A stretch of DNA of 64,000 nt from Streptomyces paradoxus. GTDB taxonomy: Bacteria > Actinomycetota > Actinomycetes > Streptomycetales > Streptomycetaceae. Below are positions 45,167 to 54,311 of the stretch, piece after piece. The DNA lies in the NCBI RefSeq assembly GCF_014202475.1, contig NZ_JACHGV010000016.1:62001-126000 (forward strand). Direction: 5' to 3'. The translations under genes and the position numbers were made by a program. How positions within the stretch are numbered: the stretch's first letter is position 1; each line of letters opens with the position of its first letter. The notes below the pieces were generated by a model. The model saw only the letters and a program-made list of their open reading frames with translations, ran no database searches and was not told where the DNA came from.

Positions 45167-45190
45167 AAACTGTATAGCGTCTTCAGTATC
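45167..45190. promoter_or_regulatory. Operator-like site A (AACTG-N11-CAGTA)
   Basis: AAACTG-tatagcgtctt-CAGTATC. The half-sites AACTG and CAGTA are inverted with an 11-base spacer. It lies between the divergent acyl-CoA dehydrogenase and enoyl-CoA hydratase genes. The same spacing occurs at 53591 and 57784, so it is probably the binding site of one of the island's TetR regulators. Confidence 0.6.
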
Positions 45191-45253
45191 TTGCCTGGAA
45201 GTACCTGGGACGGGAACCACCCGGCGACGGGGAAGACGACAGGAGAACCACGC

Positions 45254-46090
45254 ATGAGCCTCCCCGTGAGCACCGAGCCTGTCCGGATCGTCCGCCACCC
45301 CGACCGGGTCGTCGAGCTGAGACTTGACGACCCGGGGCGGGGCAACGCCCTGGACCTGAGGACGGCCGAGCTGTTGCGGGAGACCGCGCGCGAGGTGGCC
45401 GCGGACCCCGGCGGTGCCGTGCTGCTGCGCTCAGCGGGCGGCAGCTTCTGCGTGGGCGGTGACCTGCGCGCCTTCGCCGGCCGCGGGGCCGGGACCGGCG
45501 CCTATGTCCATGCGGTGGCGAGTGCCGCGCACGCGGCGGTACAGGCTCTGTACGAGCTGCCGGTGCCCCTGGTGACCGCCGTGCGCGGCGCGGCCGCGGG
45601 TGGCGGGATCGGCCTGGCGCTGGTGGGCGACATCGTCCTGGCGGCCCGGTCCGCGCGGTTCCGGCTGGCGTACACGGCGATCGGGCTCACGCCCGACTGC
45701 GGGGCCTCGTGGTTCCTTCCACGCCTGGTGGGCCCTCGCAGGGCGGCGGACCTGATCCTCACCAATCGGGTCCTGACCGGTGACGATGCCGAGCGGTGGG
45801 GCCTGGCCTCCCGCTCGGTGGAGGACGAGGAACTCGACGACGCGGCGCACCGGACCGCGGCCGGGCTGGCCGCCGGTGCCGGTGACGCCCTGCGCGCCGC
45901 GAAGGAACTCCTGCGCGCCGGCACCGGCGACGCACTGCGCCGCCACCTCGCCGAGGAGGCGCGGCTGATCGCCGCTCTGGCGGACGGCCGCGAGGCGCGG
46001 GACCGCATGGCGTCCTTCCTCGCCGCGCGGGACCGCCCCAAGGCCGGCGGCGGCCGGGCCGAGGCCGGCGCATCAGAAAGTGTTTCTTGA
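45254..46090 (+). CDS. Enoyl-CoA hydratase/isomerase-family protein
   Basis: 278 residues from an ATG at 45254 after AGGAGAACC. Crotonase fold: VVELRLDDPGRGNALDLRTA, oxyanion loop SFCVGGDLRAFAGRG, and GGGIGLALVGDIVLAARSAR. The usual second acidic residue is replaced (LTPDCGASWFLPRL), as in PaaG-like isomerases and some hydrolases, so the exact reaction is open. It adds water to, or isomerises, an enoyl-CoA made by the neighbouring dehydrogenases. Confidence 0.9.
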   Translation: MSLPVSTEPVRIVRHPDRVVELRLDDPGRGNALDLRTAELLRETAREVAADPGGAVLLRSAGGSFCVGGDLRAFAGRGAGTGAYVHAVASAAHAAVQALYELPVPLVTAVRGAAAGGGIGLALVGDIVLAARSARFRLAYTAIGLTPDCGASWFLPRLVGPRRAADLILTNRVLTGDDAERWGLASRSVEDEELDDAAHRTAAGLAAGAGDALRAAKELLRAGTGDALRRHLAEEARLIAALADGREARDRMASFLAARDRPKAGGGRAEAGASESVS

Positions 46091-46184
46091 GTCCCTCTTC
46101 ACTAACAGGTCGGCCGGGGCGTACCCTCCGGGCAACACAGAACCGAGGAACCGGTCACCACAGAACCGGGGAAAAGGTGTGGCG

Positions 46185-46817
46185 ATGCAATCTGCTGCCG
46201 TGGGCCTTCCGGACGCTCCCGACGAGCCGGACAGCGAAGCCGTCGTCGACCTCGTCCTGCGGGGCATGTGGCGCGGCCGGCCGGAGTCCGAGCACCGCCC
46301 GCTGGTCGACGCCGGTCTTGCGATGGTGAAGGGCCCGGTGGTGCTGCCGACCGAGCGGGCCAAGGCCGCCGCCGCGCGCATCCTGCGGGTCCCGGCCGGC
46401 TCCGAGCAGGAGGAGCGGATCACCGCCGCTTACGAGGCGTTCCTGCCGGTCAACCGCAAGATCCGCGACGTATGCACGGCATGGCAGTGCCGCCCCGACG
46501 GCAGTGCGAACGACCACTCCGACGACACTTACGACGCCGAGGTGCGCGAGTCGCTGGAGGACGTGCACGAGGCCATCCAGCCCGTGCTGCGCAGGCTGGA
46601 GCGGGTGCTCGCGGGCAGCGGCCGGTACCTCACGGCCCTGGCGGAGGCCCTCGACCGATTCGACGACGGCGAGCCAGCGTGGCTGGCCTCGCCGCTGTGC
46701 GACTCGTACCACACGGTGTGGATGCGGCTGCACCAGGAGCTGCTGCTCGTCCTGGGGATCTCCCGGGCCGTGGACGAGGCCCTGGAAGAGGAGCTGGTCA
46801 CGAGGAGCCGGGGGTGA
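46185..46817 (+). CDS. 210-residue protein coupled to a PPDK-like enzyme
   Basis: Starts at an ATG at 46185 with GAAAAGG upstream. The protein is mainly helical and acidic, with no known domain; conserved-looking stretches are RAKAAAARILRVPAGSEQEE, EDVHEAIQPVLRRLERVLAG and SYHTVWMRLHQELLLVLGIS. Its stop overlaps the GTG of the PPDK-like gene, so the two are co-translated in a fixed ratio. I suggest a dedicated partner or regulatory subunit of that enzyme, but the role is inference. Confidence 0.6.
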   Translation: MQSAAVGLPDAPDEPDSEAVVDLVLRGMWRGRPESEHRPLVDAGLAMVKGPVVLPTERAKAAAARILRVPAGSEQEERITAAYEAFLPVNRKIRDVCTAWQCRPDGSANDHSDDTYDAEVRESLEDVHEAIQPVLRRLERVLAGSGRYLTALAEALDRFDDGEPAWLASPLCDSYHTVWMRLHQELLLVLGISRAVDEALEEELVTRSRG

Positions 46818-49423
46818 GCGTCGCCGACCGCGAGGCGGGCCCGCTCGCACCGTCCGGCGCTCCTCTCGCGCCCTCCGAGGCCCCCGGCCGGGTCCTGGTG
46901 CCTTACGGACAGGGCCGGATACGGGGCCTCGACGCCGAGGAGCTGGGCGCGCACGGCGCGGCGATGGACCGGCTGGTGGCCCTCGGACTGCCGGTCGTGC
47001 CGGGACTCACCGTGCCCGCGGGCGTCTCCGCGTCGCTGTGCGAACCCGACACCGCCGAAGCCGCCGTCGTTCTGGTCGAGCAGCTCTCGGGGCGGCGGAT
47101 CGGCGACAGGGGCCGGCCACTGCTGCTGCGTCTGTCGGCGAGCGCCCCGACCGAGATCGCGGGACTGCCGCCCGACCTGGCCTGTCTCGGCCTGACCCCG
47201 GGCAACGCCGACGAACTGTGCGCCGTCATCGGGCGCGCGGAGGCCCTGTACGAGGTGTGGGCCGCCACCTTGCGGATGACCGCCGAGTACGCCCTCGACG
47301 TACCCGGTTCGGTGCTCGACGACGCCCTCCTGGACACCCCCGAGCCGCGGGCGCGGGTCGAAGCACTGCTGTCCCTGGCGGCACGGCACGGCTCCCGGCC
47401 CGTTCCCGACGACCCGGCGCAGCAGCTGGCGCTGGCCGCCCGCGCTCTCCTCGCCCGATGGGACTCGCCGCGCGCGCGAAGATCCCGCCGGGCCCAACGC
47501 CTGCCCGCCGACCTGCCCCTCGCCCTGCACGTGCAGGCACTGCGCATCGGCCCGGCGGGCCGCTCGGGGTACGGCACGGCGGTCAGCCGCGATCCCGAGA
47601 CCGGGCGGCTCTCCCCCCGGGGCTTCTTCTTCCGGGGAGTGCGCCGCAGCGCCCCGCCGCCGCACACCGGTGAGCCGCTGGACCGGCTCGCGGGCGGCAC
47701 CGCGCTGCTGGAGCATTCCCTGCTCACCCTGGAGCGTCATCTGCGCGCGCCGGTGTCGGTCGACTTCGAGGTGCGCGACGACGAGATCTCCCTGCTCGCC
47801 GCCTCGGCGCAACTCCGCCCGCCGCTCAGGACGGCGGTGTGTCTGGCCGCCGACCTGGCCAGGGACGGGGCGCTGGGCCGCGAGGAGGCCGTACGGCGGA
47901 TCACCCCGGGGCAGGTGCAGGAACTGCTGCACCCCCAGCTGCGGCTGACCGGCGGGGAGGACCTCCTGGTGACGGGGCTGCCCGCGTCCCCGGGGGCGGC
48001 GACCGGTGTGGTGGTGCTGTCCAGTGAACGCGCCCTGGAAGTGGCCGCGGACGGTACGCGGGTCGTGCTCGTGGCCGCCGAGACGACCCCGGCGGACGTC
48101 CCCGGGATGCTGGCCTCCGTCGCCGTGCTGACCGGGAGCGGCGGCATCGCCTCGCACGCCGCCGTGGTGGCGCGGGGCGCCGGCAAGCCCGCGGTGTGCG
48201 GCGCCGAGGGACTGCGCGTGGACCTGGCCGCCGGGACGGTCCGTTTCGGGGAGCGGGTGGTGCGCGAGGGCGACCCGGTCTCGCTGGACGGCCGCACCGG
48301 CGCCGTCTACGCGGGGGCCCTGAGCGTCAGTGTCGCCGGACCGCCACCCGAACTGTCCACCCTGCTGGAGTGGGCGGACGGCACGCGCCGGCTCGGCGTG
48401 CGGGTCAACGCCGACACGGCCGGCGAGGTGGACACCGCCCTCGCCCTGGGCGCGGAGGGAGTCGGGCTGTGCCGTACGGAACACCAGTTCCTCGGCGAGC
48501 GGCTGCCGCTGATCCGCCGGGTGCTCCTGGCCGCCGATCCCGCCGCCCGTGACGCAGCCCTGCTGGAGCTGGAGCGCGCCCAGCACGAGGACTTCCGCGC
48601 GCTGCTGGCCGCGGTCGGGGACCGCCCGGTGACCGTGCGCCTGCTGGACGCCCCGCTGCACGAGTTCCTGCCCGCTCCCGGACACGCCCCGGACGCGGCC
48701 GAGGAGCAGCGGGCCGCGGCGCTGCGGGAGGCGAACCCGATGCTCGGGCTGCGCGGGGTGCGGCTGGCGCTGCTGCACGAGAGGCTCTACCCGGCGCAGG
48801 CCGAGGCGCTGTTCACCGCGTGGGCCGATGTCGCCGCCACGGGAGTCCGGCCGCGGCTGGAGGTGATGATCCCGCTCGTGAGCCTGCCGGAGGAACTCGC
48901 CGCCGCGGCCGCGTACGTGCGGGGTGCCGCCGACGCGGTCGCCGCCCGCACCGGGGTGGAGGTCCCGTACCGGCTCGGCACGATGATCGAGACCCCGCGG
49001 GCCGCGCTGCTGGCCGGCGAACTCGCCGAGCACGCCGAGTTCTTCTCCTTCGGCACCAACGACCTCACCCAGCTCACGTACGGCTTCTCACGGGACGACG
49101 TCGAGCGCCAGGTGCTCGCCTCCTACCAGGAGCGCGGTTTCCTGACTGCCAGCCCGTTCGCCCGGCTCGACCCGCACGGGGTGGGTGCACTGGTCGCCCT
49201 GGCGGCCGAACGGGCGCGGAGCGTGCGGCCCGGCATCAAGCTGGGCGTATGCGGTGAGCACGGCGGGGACCCCGAGTCGATCGCCTTCTGTGACGACCTG
49301 GGCCTCGACTACGTCTCCTGCTCCGCGCACCGCGTGCCGGTGGCCCGGATGGCGGCCGCGCACAGTGCCCTGCGGCAGCGGCAGGACGAGGAGCGGCACC
49401 ACGAGAGCGGGAGCGCACGATGA
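46814..49423 (+). CDS. PPDK-like PEP-utilising enzyme with eroded ATP-grasp
   Basis: 869 residues from a GTG overlapping the upstream gene. The swivelling phospho-histidine domain is intact (GSGGIASHAAVVARGAGKPA, His448), and so is the PEP/pyruvate barrel: GLCRTEHQFLGERLP, ANPMLGLRGVRLALL, GTMIETPRAALLAGE, SFGTNDLTQLTYGFSRDD, and CSAHRVP with Cys836. In the N-terminal ATP-grasp half, key motifs look changed: RSG reads RLSASA, and the D/E-F-x-x-Q-x-R segment reads DFEVRDDEISLLAASAQ. The PEP half-reaction should work; the ATP half-reaction may not. Confidence 0.85.
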   Translation: MSVADREAGPLAPSGAPLAPSEAPGRVLVPYGQGRIRGLDAEELGAHGAAMDRLVALGLPVVPGLTVPAGVSASLCEPDTAEAAVVLVEQLSGRRIGDRGRPLLLRLSASAPTEIAGLPPDLACLGLTPGNADELCAVIGRAEALYEVWAATLRMTAEYALDVPGSVLDDALLDTPEPRARVEALLSLAARHGSRPVPDDPAQQLALAARALLARWDSPRARRSRRAQRLPADLPLALHVQALRIGPAGRSGYGTAVSRDPETGRLSPRGFFFRGVRRSAPPPHTGEPLDRLAGGTALLEHSLLTLERHLRAPVSVDFEVRDDEISLLAASAQLRPPLRTAVCLAADLARDGALGREEAVRRITPGQVQELLHPQLRLTGGEDLLVTGLPASPGAATGVVVLSSERALEVAADGTRVVLVAAETTPADVPGMLASVAVLTGSGGIASHAAVVARGAGKPAVCGAEGLRVDLAAGTVRFGERVVREGDPVSLDGRTGAVYAGALSVSVAGPPPELSTLLEWADGTRRLGVRVNADTAGEVDTALALGAEGVGLCRTEHQFLGERLPLIRRVLLAADPAARDAALLELERAQHEDFRALLAAVGDRPVTVRLLDAPLHEFLPAPGHAPDAAEEQRAAALREANPMLGLRGVRLALLHERLYPAQAEALFTAWADVAATGVRPRLEVMIPLVSLPEELAAAAAYVRGAADAVAARTGVEVPYRLGTMIETPRAALLAGELAEHAEFFSFGTNDLTQLTYGFSRDDVERQVLASYQERGFLTASPFARLDPHGVGALVALAAERARSVRPGIKLGVCGEHGGDPESIAFCDDLGLDYVSCSAHRVPVARMAAAHSALRQRQDEERHHESGSAR

Positions 49424-50538
49424 CGAGCACCGTGACCGACGGCGCGGCCTTGTCGGACGCCGAGCTGGACGACCTGCGCGAGACCGTGCGGTCGGTGTGC
49501 GCCGACGCCGGCGGCACCGCCGCGGTACGCCGGCTGGCCGAGGAGGCCCCCGGCATCGACGCCGGACTGTGGGACACCCTCGGCCGGCAGGTCGGCCTCG
49601 CGGCCCTCGGCCTGCCCGCGTCGGCGGGAGGCATCGGCGGCCTCGCCGAGATCGCCGTGGTCTGCGAGGAGCTGGGCAGAACACTGGCACCGGTACCGCT
49701 GCTGTCCTCCACGGTGCTGGCCGGGCAGGTGCTGGCCGGCTGCGGTACGGCCGACAAGGCGCTGGCCGGACTCGCCGAGGGCACCGTGCACGCCCTGGCG
49801 GTGGCCGCGCCCGACGGGAGGTGGCGGCCCGACGCCGTGCCGGTGGCCGTCTCCTGGAAGGGCGGTGGCCCGCTGCTGCACGGCACCGCGCCGTTCGTCC
49901 TCGACGGCGCCGACGCAGAGGCGCTGGTGGTGGCCGCGGCTGGGGCCGACGGCGTGGACCTCTTCCTGGCCGACCCGCGCGAGCCGGGAGTCACGGTGCG
50001 CCGGGTGCCCACGCTGGACCTCAGCCGGGGTCAGGCGGTGGTCACCTTCTCCGGGGCGCGGGTGAAGGCGCTGACCGCCGGCGGCGAGGGAGCGGACATC
50101 GTCTCCCGCGCCCTGGACGTGGCCCTGATCGCCCTGGCCGCCGAGCAACTGGGCGGAGCGCAGGCCGCGTTGGACATGACGGTCGCCCATGTGCGCGACC
50201 GCACCCAGTTCGGCAGGGCGATCGGCGGCTTCCAGGCGGTCAAGCACGCCTGCGCCGACATGCTGCTCCAGGTCGAGGCCGCACGGTCGGCCGTGGTACG
50301 CGCGGTCCTGGCGGACGGCTCGCCGGAGGTGCTGGCCGAGGCGGCGGCGGTGGCGCAGGCGTGGTGCGGCGAGGCGTTCGTCTCCGTCGCCGCCGAGTGC
50401 GTGCAGTTCCACGGCGGGATGGGCTTCACCTGGGAGCACGACGCGCACCTGTACTTCAGGCGCGCCCAGTCCGACGCAGTCCTGCTGGGCGGCGCCGCAC
50501 ACCATCGGGAACGGCTGGCCGGGCTGCTGGGCTGGTGA
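49420..50538 (+). CDS. Acyl-CoA dehydrogenase-like protein (short type)
   Basis: 372 residues. The ATG overlaps the TGA of the PPDK-like gene. Middle domain is reduced (VAVSWKGGGPLLHGTAPFVL), while the C-terminal FAD-binding helices are good (DRTQFGRAIGGFQAVKHACA, QFHGGMGFTWEHDAHLYFRR). It is the kind of short acyl-CoA dehydrogenase that pairs with another subunit in steroid or side-chain degradation. It sits in one run with a DUF35 protein and a thiolase-like protein. Confidence 0.88.
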   Translation: MTSTVTDGAALSDAELDDLRETVRSVCADAGGTAAVRRLAEEAPGIDAGLWDTLGRQVGLAALGLPASAGGIGGLAEIAVVCEELGRTLAPVPLLSSTVLAGQVLAGCGTADKALAGLAEGTVHALAVAAPDGRWRPDAVPVAVSWKGGGPLLHGTAPFVLDGADAEALVVAAAGADGVDLFLADPREPGVTVRRVPTLDLSRGQAVVTFSGARVKALTAGGEGADIVSRALDVALIALAAEQLGGAQAALDMTVAHVRDRTQFGRAIGGFQAVKHACADMLLQVEAARSAVVRAVLADGSPEVLAEAAAVAQAWCGEAFVSVAAECVQFHGGMGFTWEHDAHLYFRRAQSDAVLLGGAAHHRERLAGLLGW

Positions 50539-50556
50539 CGTGGAAGGCGGGACGGC

Positions 50557-51012
50557 ATGACCAGCAGACTCATCGACGAGTCCCTGTTCGACGGGGAGTC
50601 CGGCCGGGGGGACGGCGAGAGGCCCGGCGCCGGCGATCCACCGCGTCTCGTGGGCGCCCGCTGCTCCGCGTGCGGCACCGTCGTCTTCCCCCGGCAGGAC
50701 TCCTGCCCCAGGTGTGCGGACGGCGCGATGTCCGTGCGGGTGCTGCCGGCGAGCGGGCGGGTGTGGTCGTGGACGCTCCAGGCGTTCCCGCCGAAGCCGC
50801 CGTACCGGACGCCGCCCGGCGGCCACCGCGCCTACCACGTGGGCTATGTGGACCTCGGTGAGGTACTGGTCGAGGCCCGGCTGGCGGTGCCCCGCGCGGA
50901 GATCCGGATCGGTCTGCCGGTTCGGCTCACCACCGTGACGGCGTACCAGGACGAGGACGGGACCGAGGTGCTGACCTTCGCGTTCGCACCGGACCGGGAC
51001 GGCGGACGATGA
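50557..51012 (+). CDS. DUF35 zinc-ribbon/OB-fold protein
   Basis: 151 residues. A rubredoxin-like zinc ribbon, CSACGTVVFPRQDSCPRC, is followed by an OB fold (RVWSWTLQAFPPKPPYRTPP, VRLTTVTAYQDEDGTEVLTF). DUF35 proteins bind CoA intermediates and work with thiolase-like enzymes. Its stop overlaps the start of the next thiolase-like gene, as in retro-aldolase pairs of side-chain degradation. Confidence 0.9.
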   Translation: MTSRLIDESLFDGESGRGDGERPGAGDPPRLVGARCSACGTVVFPRQDSCPRCADGAMSVRVLPASGRVWSWTLQAFPPKPPYRTPPGGHRAYHVGYVDLGEVLVEARLAVPRAEIRIGLPVRLTTVTAYQDEDGTEVLTFAFAPDRDGGR

Positions 51013-52163
51013 GACGAACCGACGACGTCTATGTCGTGGGCTGCGGGATGCATCCCTTCGGCCGCGACGAGAGCGTCACCGGAATGGACATGGCCGAGCG
51101 CGCGGTACGCGGGGCGCTGGCCGACGCCGGTGTCGCCTGGGAGGACGTCGGCTACGCCTCCGGCGGCTCGGACGTGTCCGGCAAGCCCGACACCCTGGTG
51201 GGCCGGCTGGGCCTGACCGGAGTGCCGTTCGTCAACGTGCAGAACGGCTGCGCGACCGGAGCCTCCACCGTGCTCACGGTGGCCAACGCGCTGCGCGCGG
51301 GCGAGGCCTCCATAGGACTGGCCGTGGGGTTCGACAAGCACGAGCGGGGCGCGTTCCACGTCTCCGCGTCCCGCTACGGCCTGGGCGACTGGTACGCCGA
51401 GACCGGCATGATGCTCACCACCCAGTTCTTCGCCCTCAAGACCCGGCGCTACCTGTACGAACACGGGATCTCGGAGCGGGCGCTGGCGATGGTCGCGGTG
51501 CGGGCCTTCCGCAACGGCTCGAACCACCCCCTGGCGTGGCGGCGCAAGCCGCTGACGGAGCAGGAGGTCCTGGACTCCGCCGAGGTCAGTCCCCCGCTCA
51601 CCCAGTACATGTTCTGCTCGCCCGGGCAGGGCGCGGCGGCGCTGGTGCTGGCGCTCGGCGACCGCGCGTTCGACTTGTGCGAACGGCCGGTCAGACTCGC
51701 GTCGCTGGCGTTGCGGACCCGGCGGTTCGGTTCGTTCGAGGTGTTCTCGCCCTGGCTGCCGCCAGGGCCGCACCGCAGCCCCAGCGTGGACGCCGCGGAG
51801 GCCGTCTTCCGCACGGCGGGGCTGCGTCCCGCGGACGTACAGGTGGCCCAGTTGCAGGACACCGACAGCGGCTCCGAGCTGATCCACCTGGCGGAGACCG
51901 GGCTGTGCGGCCACGGCGAGCAGGAGGAACTGCTGGCCTGCGGGGACACCGATCCCGCCGGCCGGATACCGGTCAACACCGACGGCGGCTGTCTGGCCGG
52001 CGGGGAGCCCGTCGGCGCCTCGGGCCTGCGGCAGTTCCACGAGGTCGTACGGCAACTGCAGGGCCGGGCGCCGGGTGTGCAGGTGCCCGGCGCTCCCCGG
52101 GTGGGCTTCACCCATGTCTACGGGGCGCCCGGGATCAGCGCCTGCTCGGTCCTCACGGTGTGA
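51009..52163 (+). CDS. Thiolase-superfamily lipid-transfer-type protein
   Basis: 384 residues. The nucleophile-region NGCATGASTVL places Cys81 in the thiolase position; the C-terminal end is GFTHVYGAPGISACSVL with His369 and Cys379. The pairing with DUF35 resembles Ltp2/DUF35 aldolases that cleave steroid or isoprenoid side chains, as well as SCP-x thiolases. The end product would be an acyl-CoA plus acetyl- or propionyl-CoA, or a ketone. Which of the two reactions applies is not settled. Confidence 0.85.
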   Translation: MRRTDDVYVVGCGMHPFGRDESVTGMDMAERAVRGALADAGVAWEDVGYASGGSDVSGKPDTLVGRLGLTGVPFVNVQNGCATGASTVLTVANALRAGEASIGLAVGFDKHERGAFHVSASRYGLGDWYAETGMMLTTQFFALKTRRYLYEHGISERALAMVAVRAFRNGSNHPLAWRRKPLTEQEVLDSAEVSPPLTQYMFCSPGQGAAALVLALGDRAFDLCERPVRLASLALRTRRFGSFEVFSPWLPPGPHRSPSVDAAEAVFRTAGLRPADVQVAQLQDTDSGSELIHLAETGLCGHGEQEELLACGDTDPAGRIPVNTDGGCLAGGEPVGASGLRQFHEVVRQLQGRAPGVQVPGAPRVGFTHVYGAPGISACSVLTV

Positions 52164-52180
52164 AAGGGGCGGACACCGCC

Positions 52181-52885
52181 ATGCGCCACGGCAGCAGAAC
52201 CGCACTCGTCACGGGCGGGGCACGGGGAATCGGGCTGGAGATCGGCCGGCAGCTCGCGGACCGGGGGCTGCGGGTCCTGGTCGGGGCGCGAAGACCGGAG
52301 GCCGCCGAGGAGGCGTGCCGCGCCATCGGCCCGGCGGCAGTGCCGCTGTCCCTGGACGTGACCTCGGCCGGGAGCGTCACCGAAGCGGTCCGGGAAGCAC
52401 GGGAGCTGACCGGTGGGATCGACGTGCTGGTGAACAACGCCGGGGTGTCGCTGGACGGGGATCTGCGGCCCCCTCACGTCGACGAGGACATCTTGCACAC
52501 GACACTGGACACCAACTTCACCGGCGCCTGGCGGGTGGCGCAGGCCGTCGTCCCGGGCATGGTGGAAGCCGGCTACGGACGGGTCGTGAACGTCACCAGC
52601 TCGTACGGTTCACTGGCACTGATGGACTCCGGCCGGCATCCCGCCTACCGGATCTCCAAGACGGCGCTCAACGCCCTGACCCGCATGCTCGCGGCCGAAC
52701 TGGCCGGCACGGGCGTCCTGGTCAACGCCGCCGACCCCGGCTGGACCCGCAGCGGCATGGGCGGCCCCTCCGCCCCGCGCGGTCCACGGGAAGGAGCGGA
52801 CACCCCGGTCTGGCTCGCGACCCTTCCCGATGGCGACGGGACGACCGGCGGGCTGTTCGCCGACCGCAGGCCACTGCCCTGGTGA
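52181..52885 (+). CDS. SDR-family oxidoreductase
   Basis: 234 residues from an ATG at 52181. The Rossmann motif is TALVTGGARGIGLEI; catalytic residues are N-N-A-G (VLVNNAGVSLD), Ser in VNVTSSYGS and YRISK. The last part (VLVNAADPGWTRSGMGG) is typical of carbonyl-reductase-like SDRs. It stops six bases before the convergent TetR gene. It probably oxidises or reduces a hydroxy/keto intermediate of the island. Confidence 0.92.
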   Translation: MRHGSRTALVTGGARGIGLEIGRQLADRGLRVLVGARRPEAAEEACRAIGPAAVPLSLDVTSAGSVTEAVREARELTGGIDVLVNNAGVSLDGDLRPPHVDEDILHTTLDTNFTGAWRVAQAVVPGMVEAGYGRVVNVTSSYGSLALMDSGRHPAYRISKTALNALTRMLAAELAGTGVLVNAADPGWTRSGMGGPSAPRGPREGADTPVWLATLPDGDGTTGGLFADRRPLPW

Positions 52886-52891
52886 ACCGCC

Positions 52892-53548
52892 TCAGGTCGG
52901 TGACGTGGCCGGTCCCTGCTCGGTCGCGACGATGCGCAGCGCCAGCTCCCGGACCGCTTGCAGCACGGAGCGGGAGGGCAGCTGGGACAGCGGCCCTCCT
53001 TCCGCCCGCAGCGCGGTGACGAGCATGGTCGTACTGATCAGCGTGCGGACCGCGAGCGCCTGTGCCCCATGCCGTACCTTCGCCGCCCGGGCGCTGCGGG
53101 TCGTGCCCTCGGGCAGATAGTCGTAGCCGCGCTGGACGTGCCGCTGCTCGAACTCGTCCCGCAGCACCTTGACGCTGCCGTTCGCGGAGGCGACCTGGAC
53201 CTGGTACAGGCGGGCCTCGTCCGGGTTCCGTTCCACCCAGTCCCACACGGCGTCGATGACGCGGATCAGCCCCTCCGCATCACCCGGCTCGGACTCCGGA
53301 CGGGCTGCCTCCACGACCGCGTTCAACTGGTCGAAGACGCGGCGCATGGCGAGTTCGAGCAGTTCCTCCTTGCCGTCGAAGTGGTAGTAGACGGCCGTGG
53401 GCACCACCTGGGCCTCGTCCGCGATGTCCTGGATGCTGGTCTCGGCGAACCCGTTGCGGCCGAACACACGTACGGCGGCGGTGATGATGTGCTGCCGCCG
53501 CGAGGGTCGGTGGGCGGGCTGCTTGCCGTTCTTCGTGCTGGCCATCAT
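52892..53548 (-). CDS. TetR-family regulator 1
   Basis: 218 residues. N-terminal HTH: RRQHIITAAVRVFGRNGFAE, then TSIQDIADEAQVVPTAVYYH; the C-terminal part is a helical ligand domain with no known signature. It is divergent from a second TetR gene across an intergenic region that holds operator-like site B. It probably represses catabolic genes until an acyl-CoA or aromatic inducer binds. Confidence 0.92.
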   Translation of the reverse strand: MMASTKNGKQPAHRPSRRQHIITAAVRVFGRNGFAETSIQDIADEAQVVPTAVYYHFDGKEELLELAMRRVFDQLNAVVEAARPESEPGDAEGLIRVIDAVWDWVERNPDEARLYQVQVASANGSVKVLRDEFEQRHVQRGYDYLPEGTTRSARAAKVRHGAQALAVRTLISTTMLVTALRAEGGPLSQLPSRSVLQAVRELALRIVATEQGPATSPT

Positions 53549-53590
53549 GCTCCCTGCCGGCTGCCGTGACCCCGCGTCCGTGGGCCTTGT

Positions 53591-53614
53591 GTACTGACCA
53601 TGCTATCCAGTAAC
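53591..53614. promoter_or_regulatory. Operator-like site B (TACTG-N11-CAGTA)
   Basis: GTACTG-accatgctatc-CAGTAAC. It has the same half-sites and the same 11-base spacing as site A. It lies between two divergent TetR genes, so autoregulation is plausible. Confidence 0.6.
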
Positions 53615-53688
53615 TCGAACCGTCCGCCGGAGTAATTCCTGTTGCGCGTGGGTCTACGGGATGCTCGGCGCCCGGCATACTTGACATC

Positions 53689-54294
53689 ATGACGACCTCC
53701 GGAAGCCGCGCCGCTCACCGTCCGTCGCGCAAGCAGTGGGTGATCGAAGCAGCCACCGAGCTGTTCGCGACCCAGCCGCCGGACGAGGTGACGGTGGCCG
53801 ACATCGCCGCTCGGGCGGAGATGACGTCGGCAGCGGTGTACTACCACTTCTCCTCCAAGGACCAGGTCCTGGCTGAGGGGATGCGTGCGTTCGCCACCGC
53901 ACTGCGCGAGCAGCTGCAGGCGCTCACGGAGGCCCACGAACCCGGCACGGACGTCGGTGCGGCGGTCACCTCGCTGCTGTCCTGGCTGGGCGAACACCGT
54001 TCCGCCGCCACCGTGTTCTTCGTGTCGTCGGCCGGCATGAGCCAGGAGGCCGAGGCCTTGCGCCAGGAGAGCCGTACGGAGTTGCTGGCCGAGCTGGTGC
54101 GGCTGATCCACAAGGCCCGCGCATCCGTCTCCGACGCCGAGGCGGCGGTGATCGGCCTGGGCCTGCTGGCGCTGCTGGAGACCGCGGCGATCTCGCAGGT
54201 CCGGGGCGACGACGTGTACCGGTCGCTGGGACACCGTTCCTTCGTCCGCGAGGTCGGCGCTCTCGCGGAGCGGATCGCCGACCCGGCCGGCTGA
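53689..54294 (+). CDS. TetR-family regulator 2
   Basis: 201 residues. HTH: RKQWVIEAATELFATQPPDE, VTVADIAARAEMTSAAVYYH. The ligand domain (AVTSLLSWLGEHRSAATVFF, LVRLIHKARASVSDAEAAVI) differs from that of regulator 1, so the two may sense different compounds. The gene is divergent from regulator 1 and converges on the E2 gene of the 2-oxoacid dehydrogenase complex. Confidence 0.92.
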   Translation: MTTSGSRAAHRPSRKQWVIEAATELFATQPPDEVTVADIAARAEMTSAAVYYHFSSKDQVLAEGMRAFATALREQLQALTEAHEPGTDVGAAVTSLLSWLGEHRSAATVFFVSSAGMSQEAEALRQESRTELLAELVRLIHKARASVSDAEAAVIGLGLLALLETAAISQVRGDDVYRSLGHRSFVREVGALAERIADPAG

Positions 54295-54311
54295 GGGCCT
54301 GCCGGGGCGGA

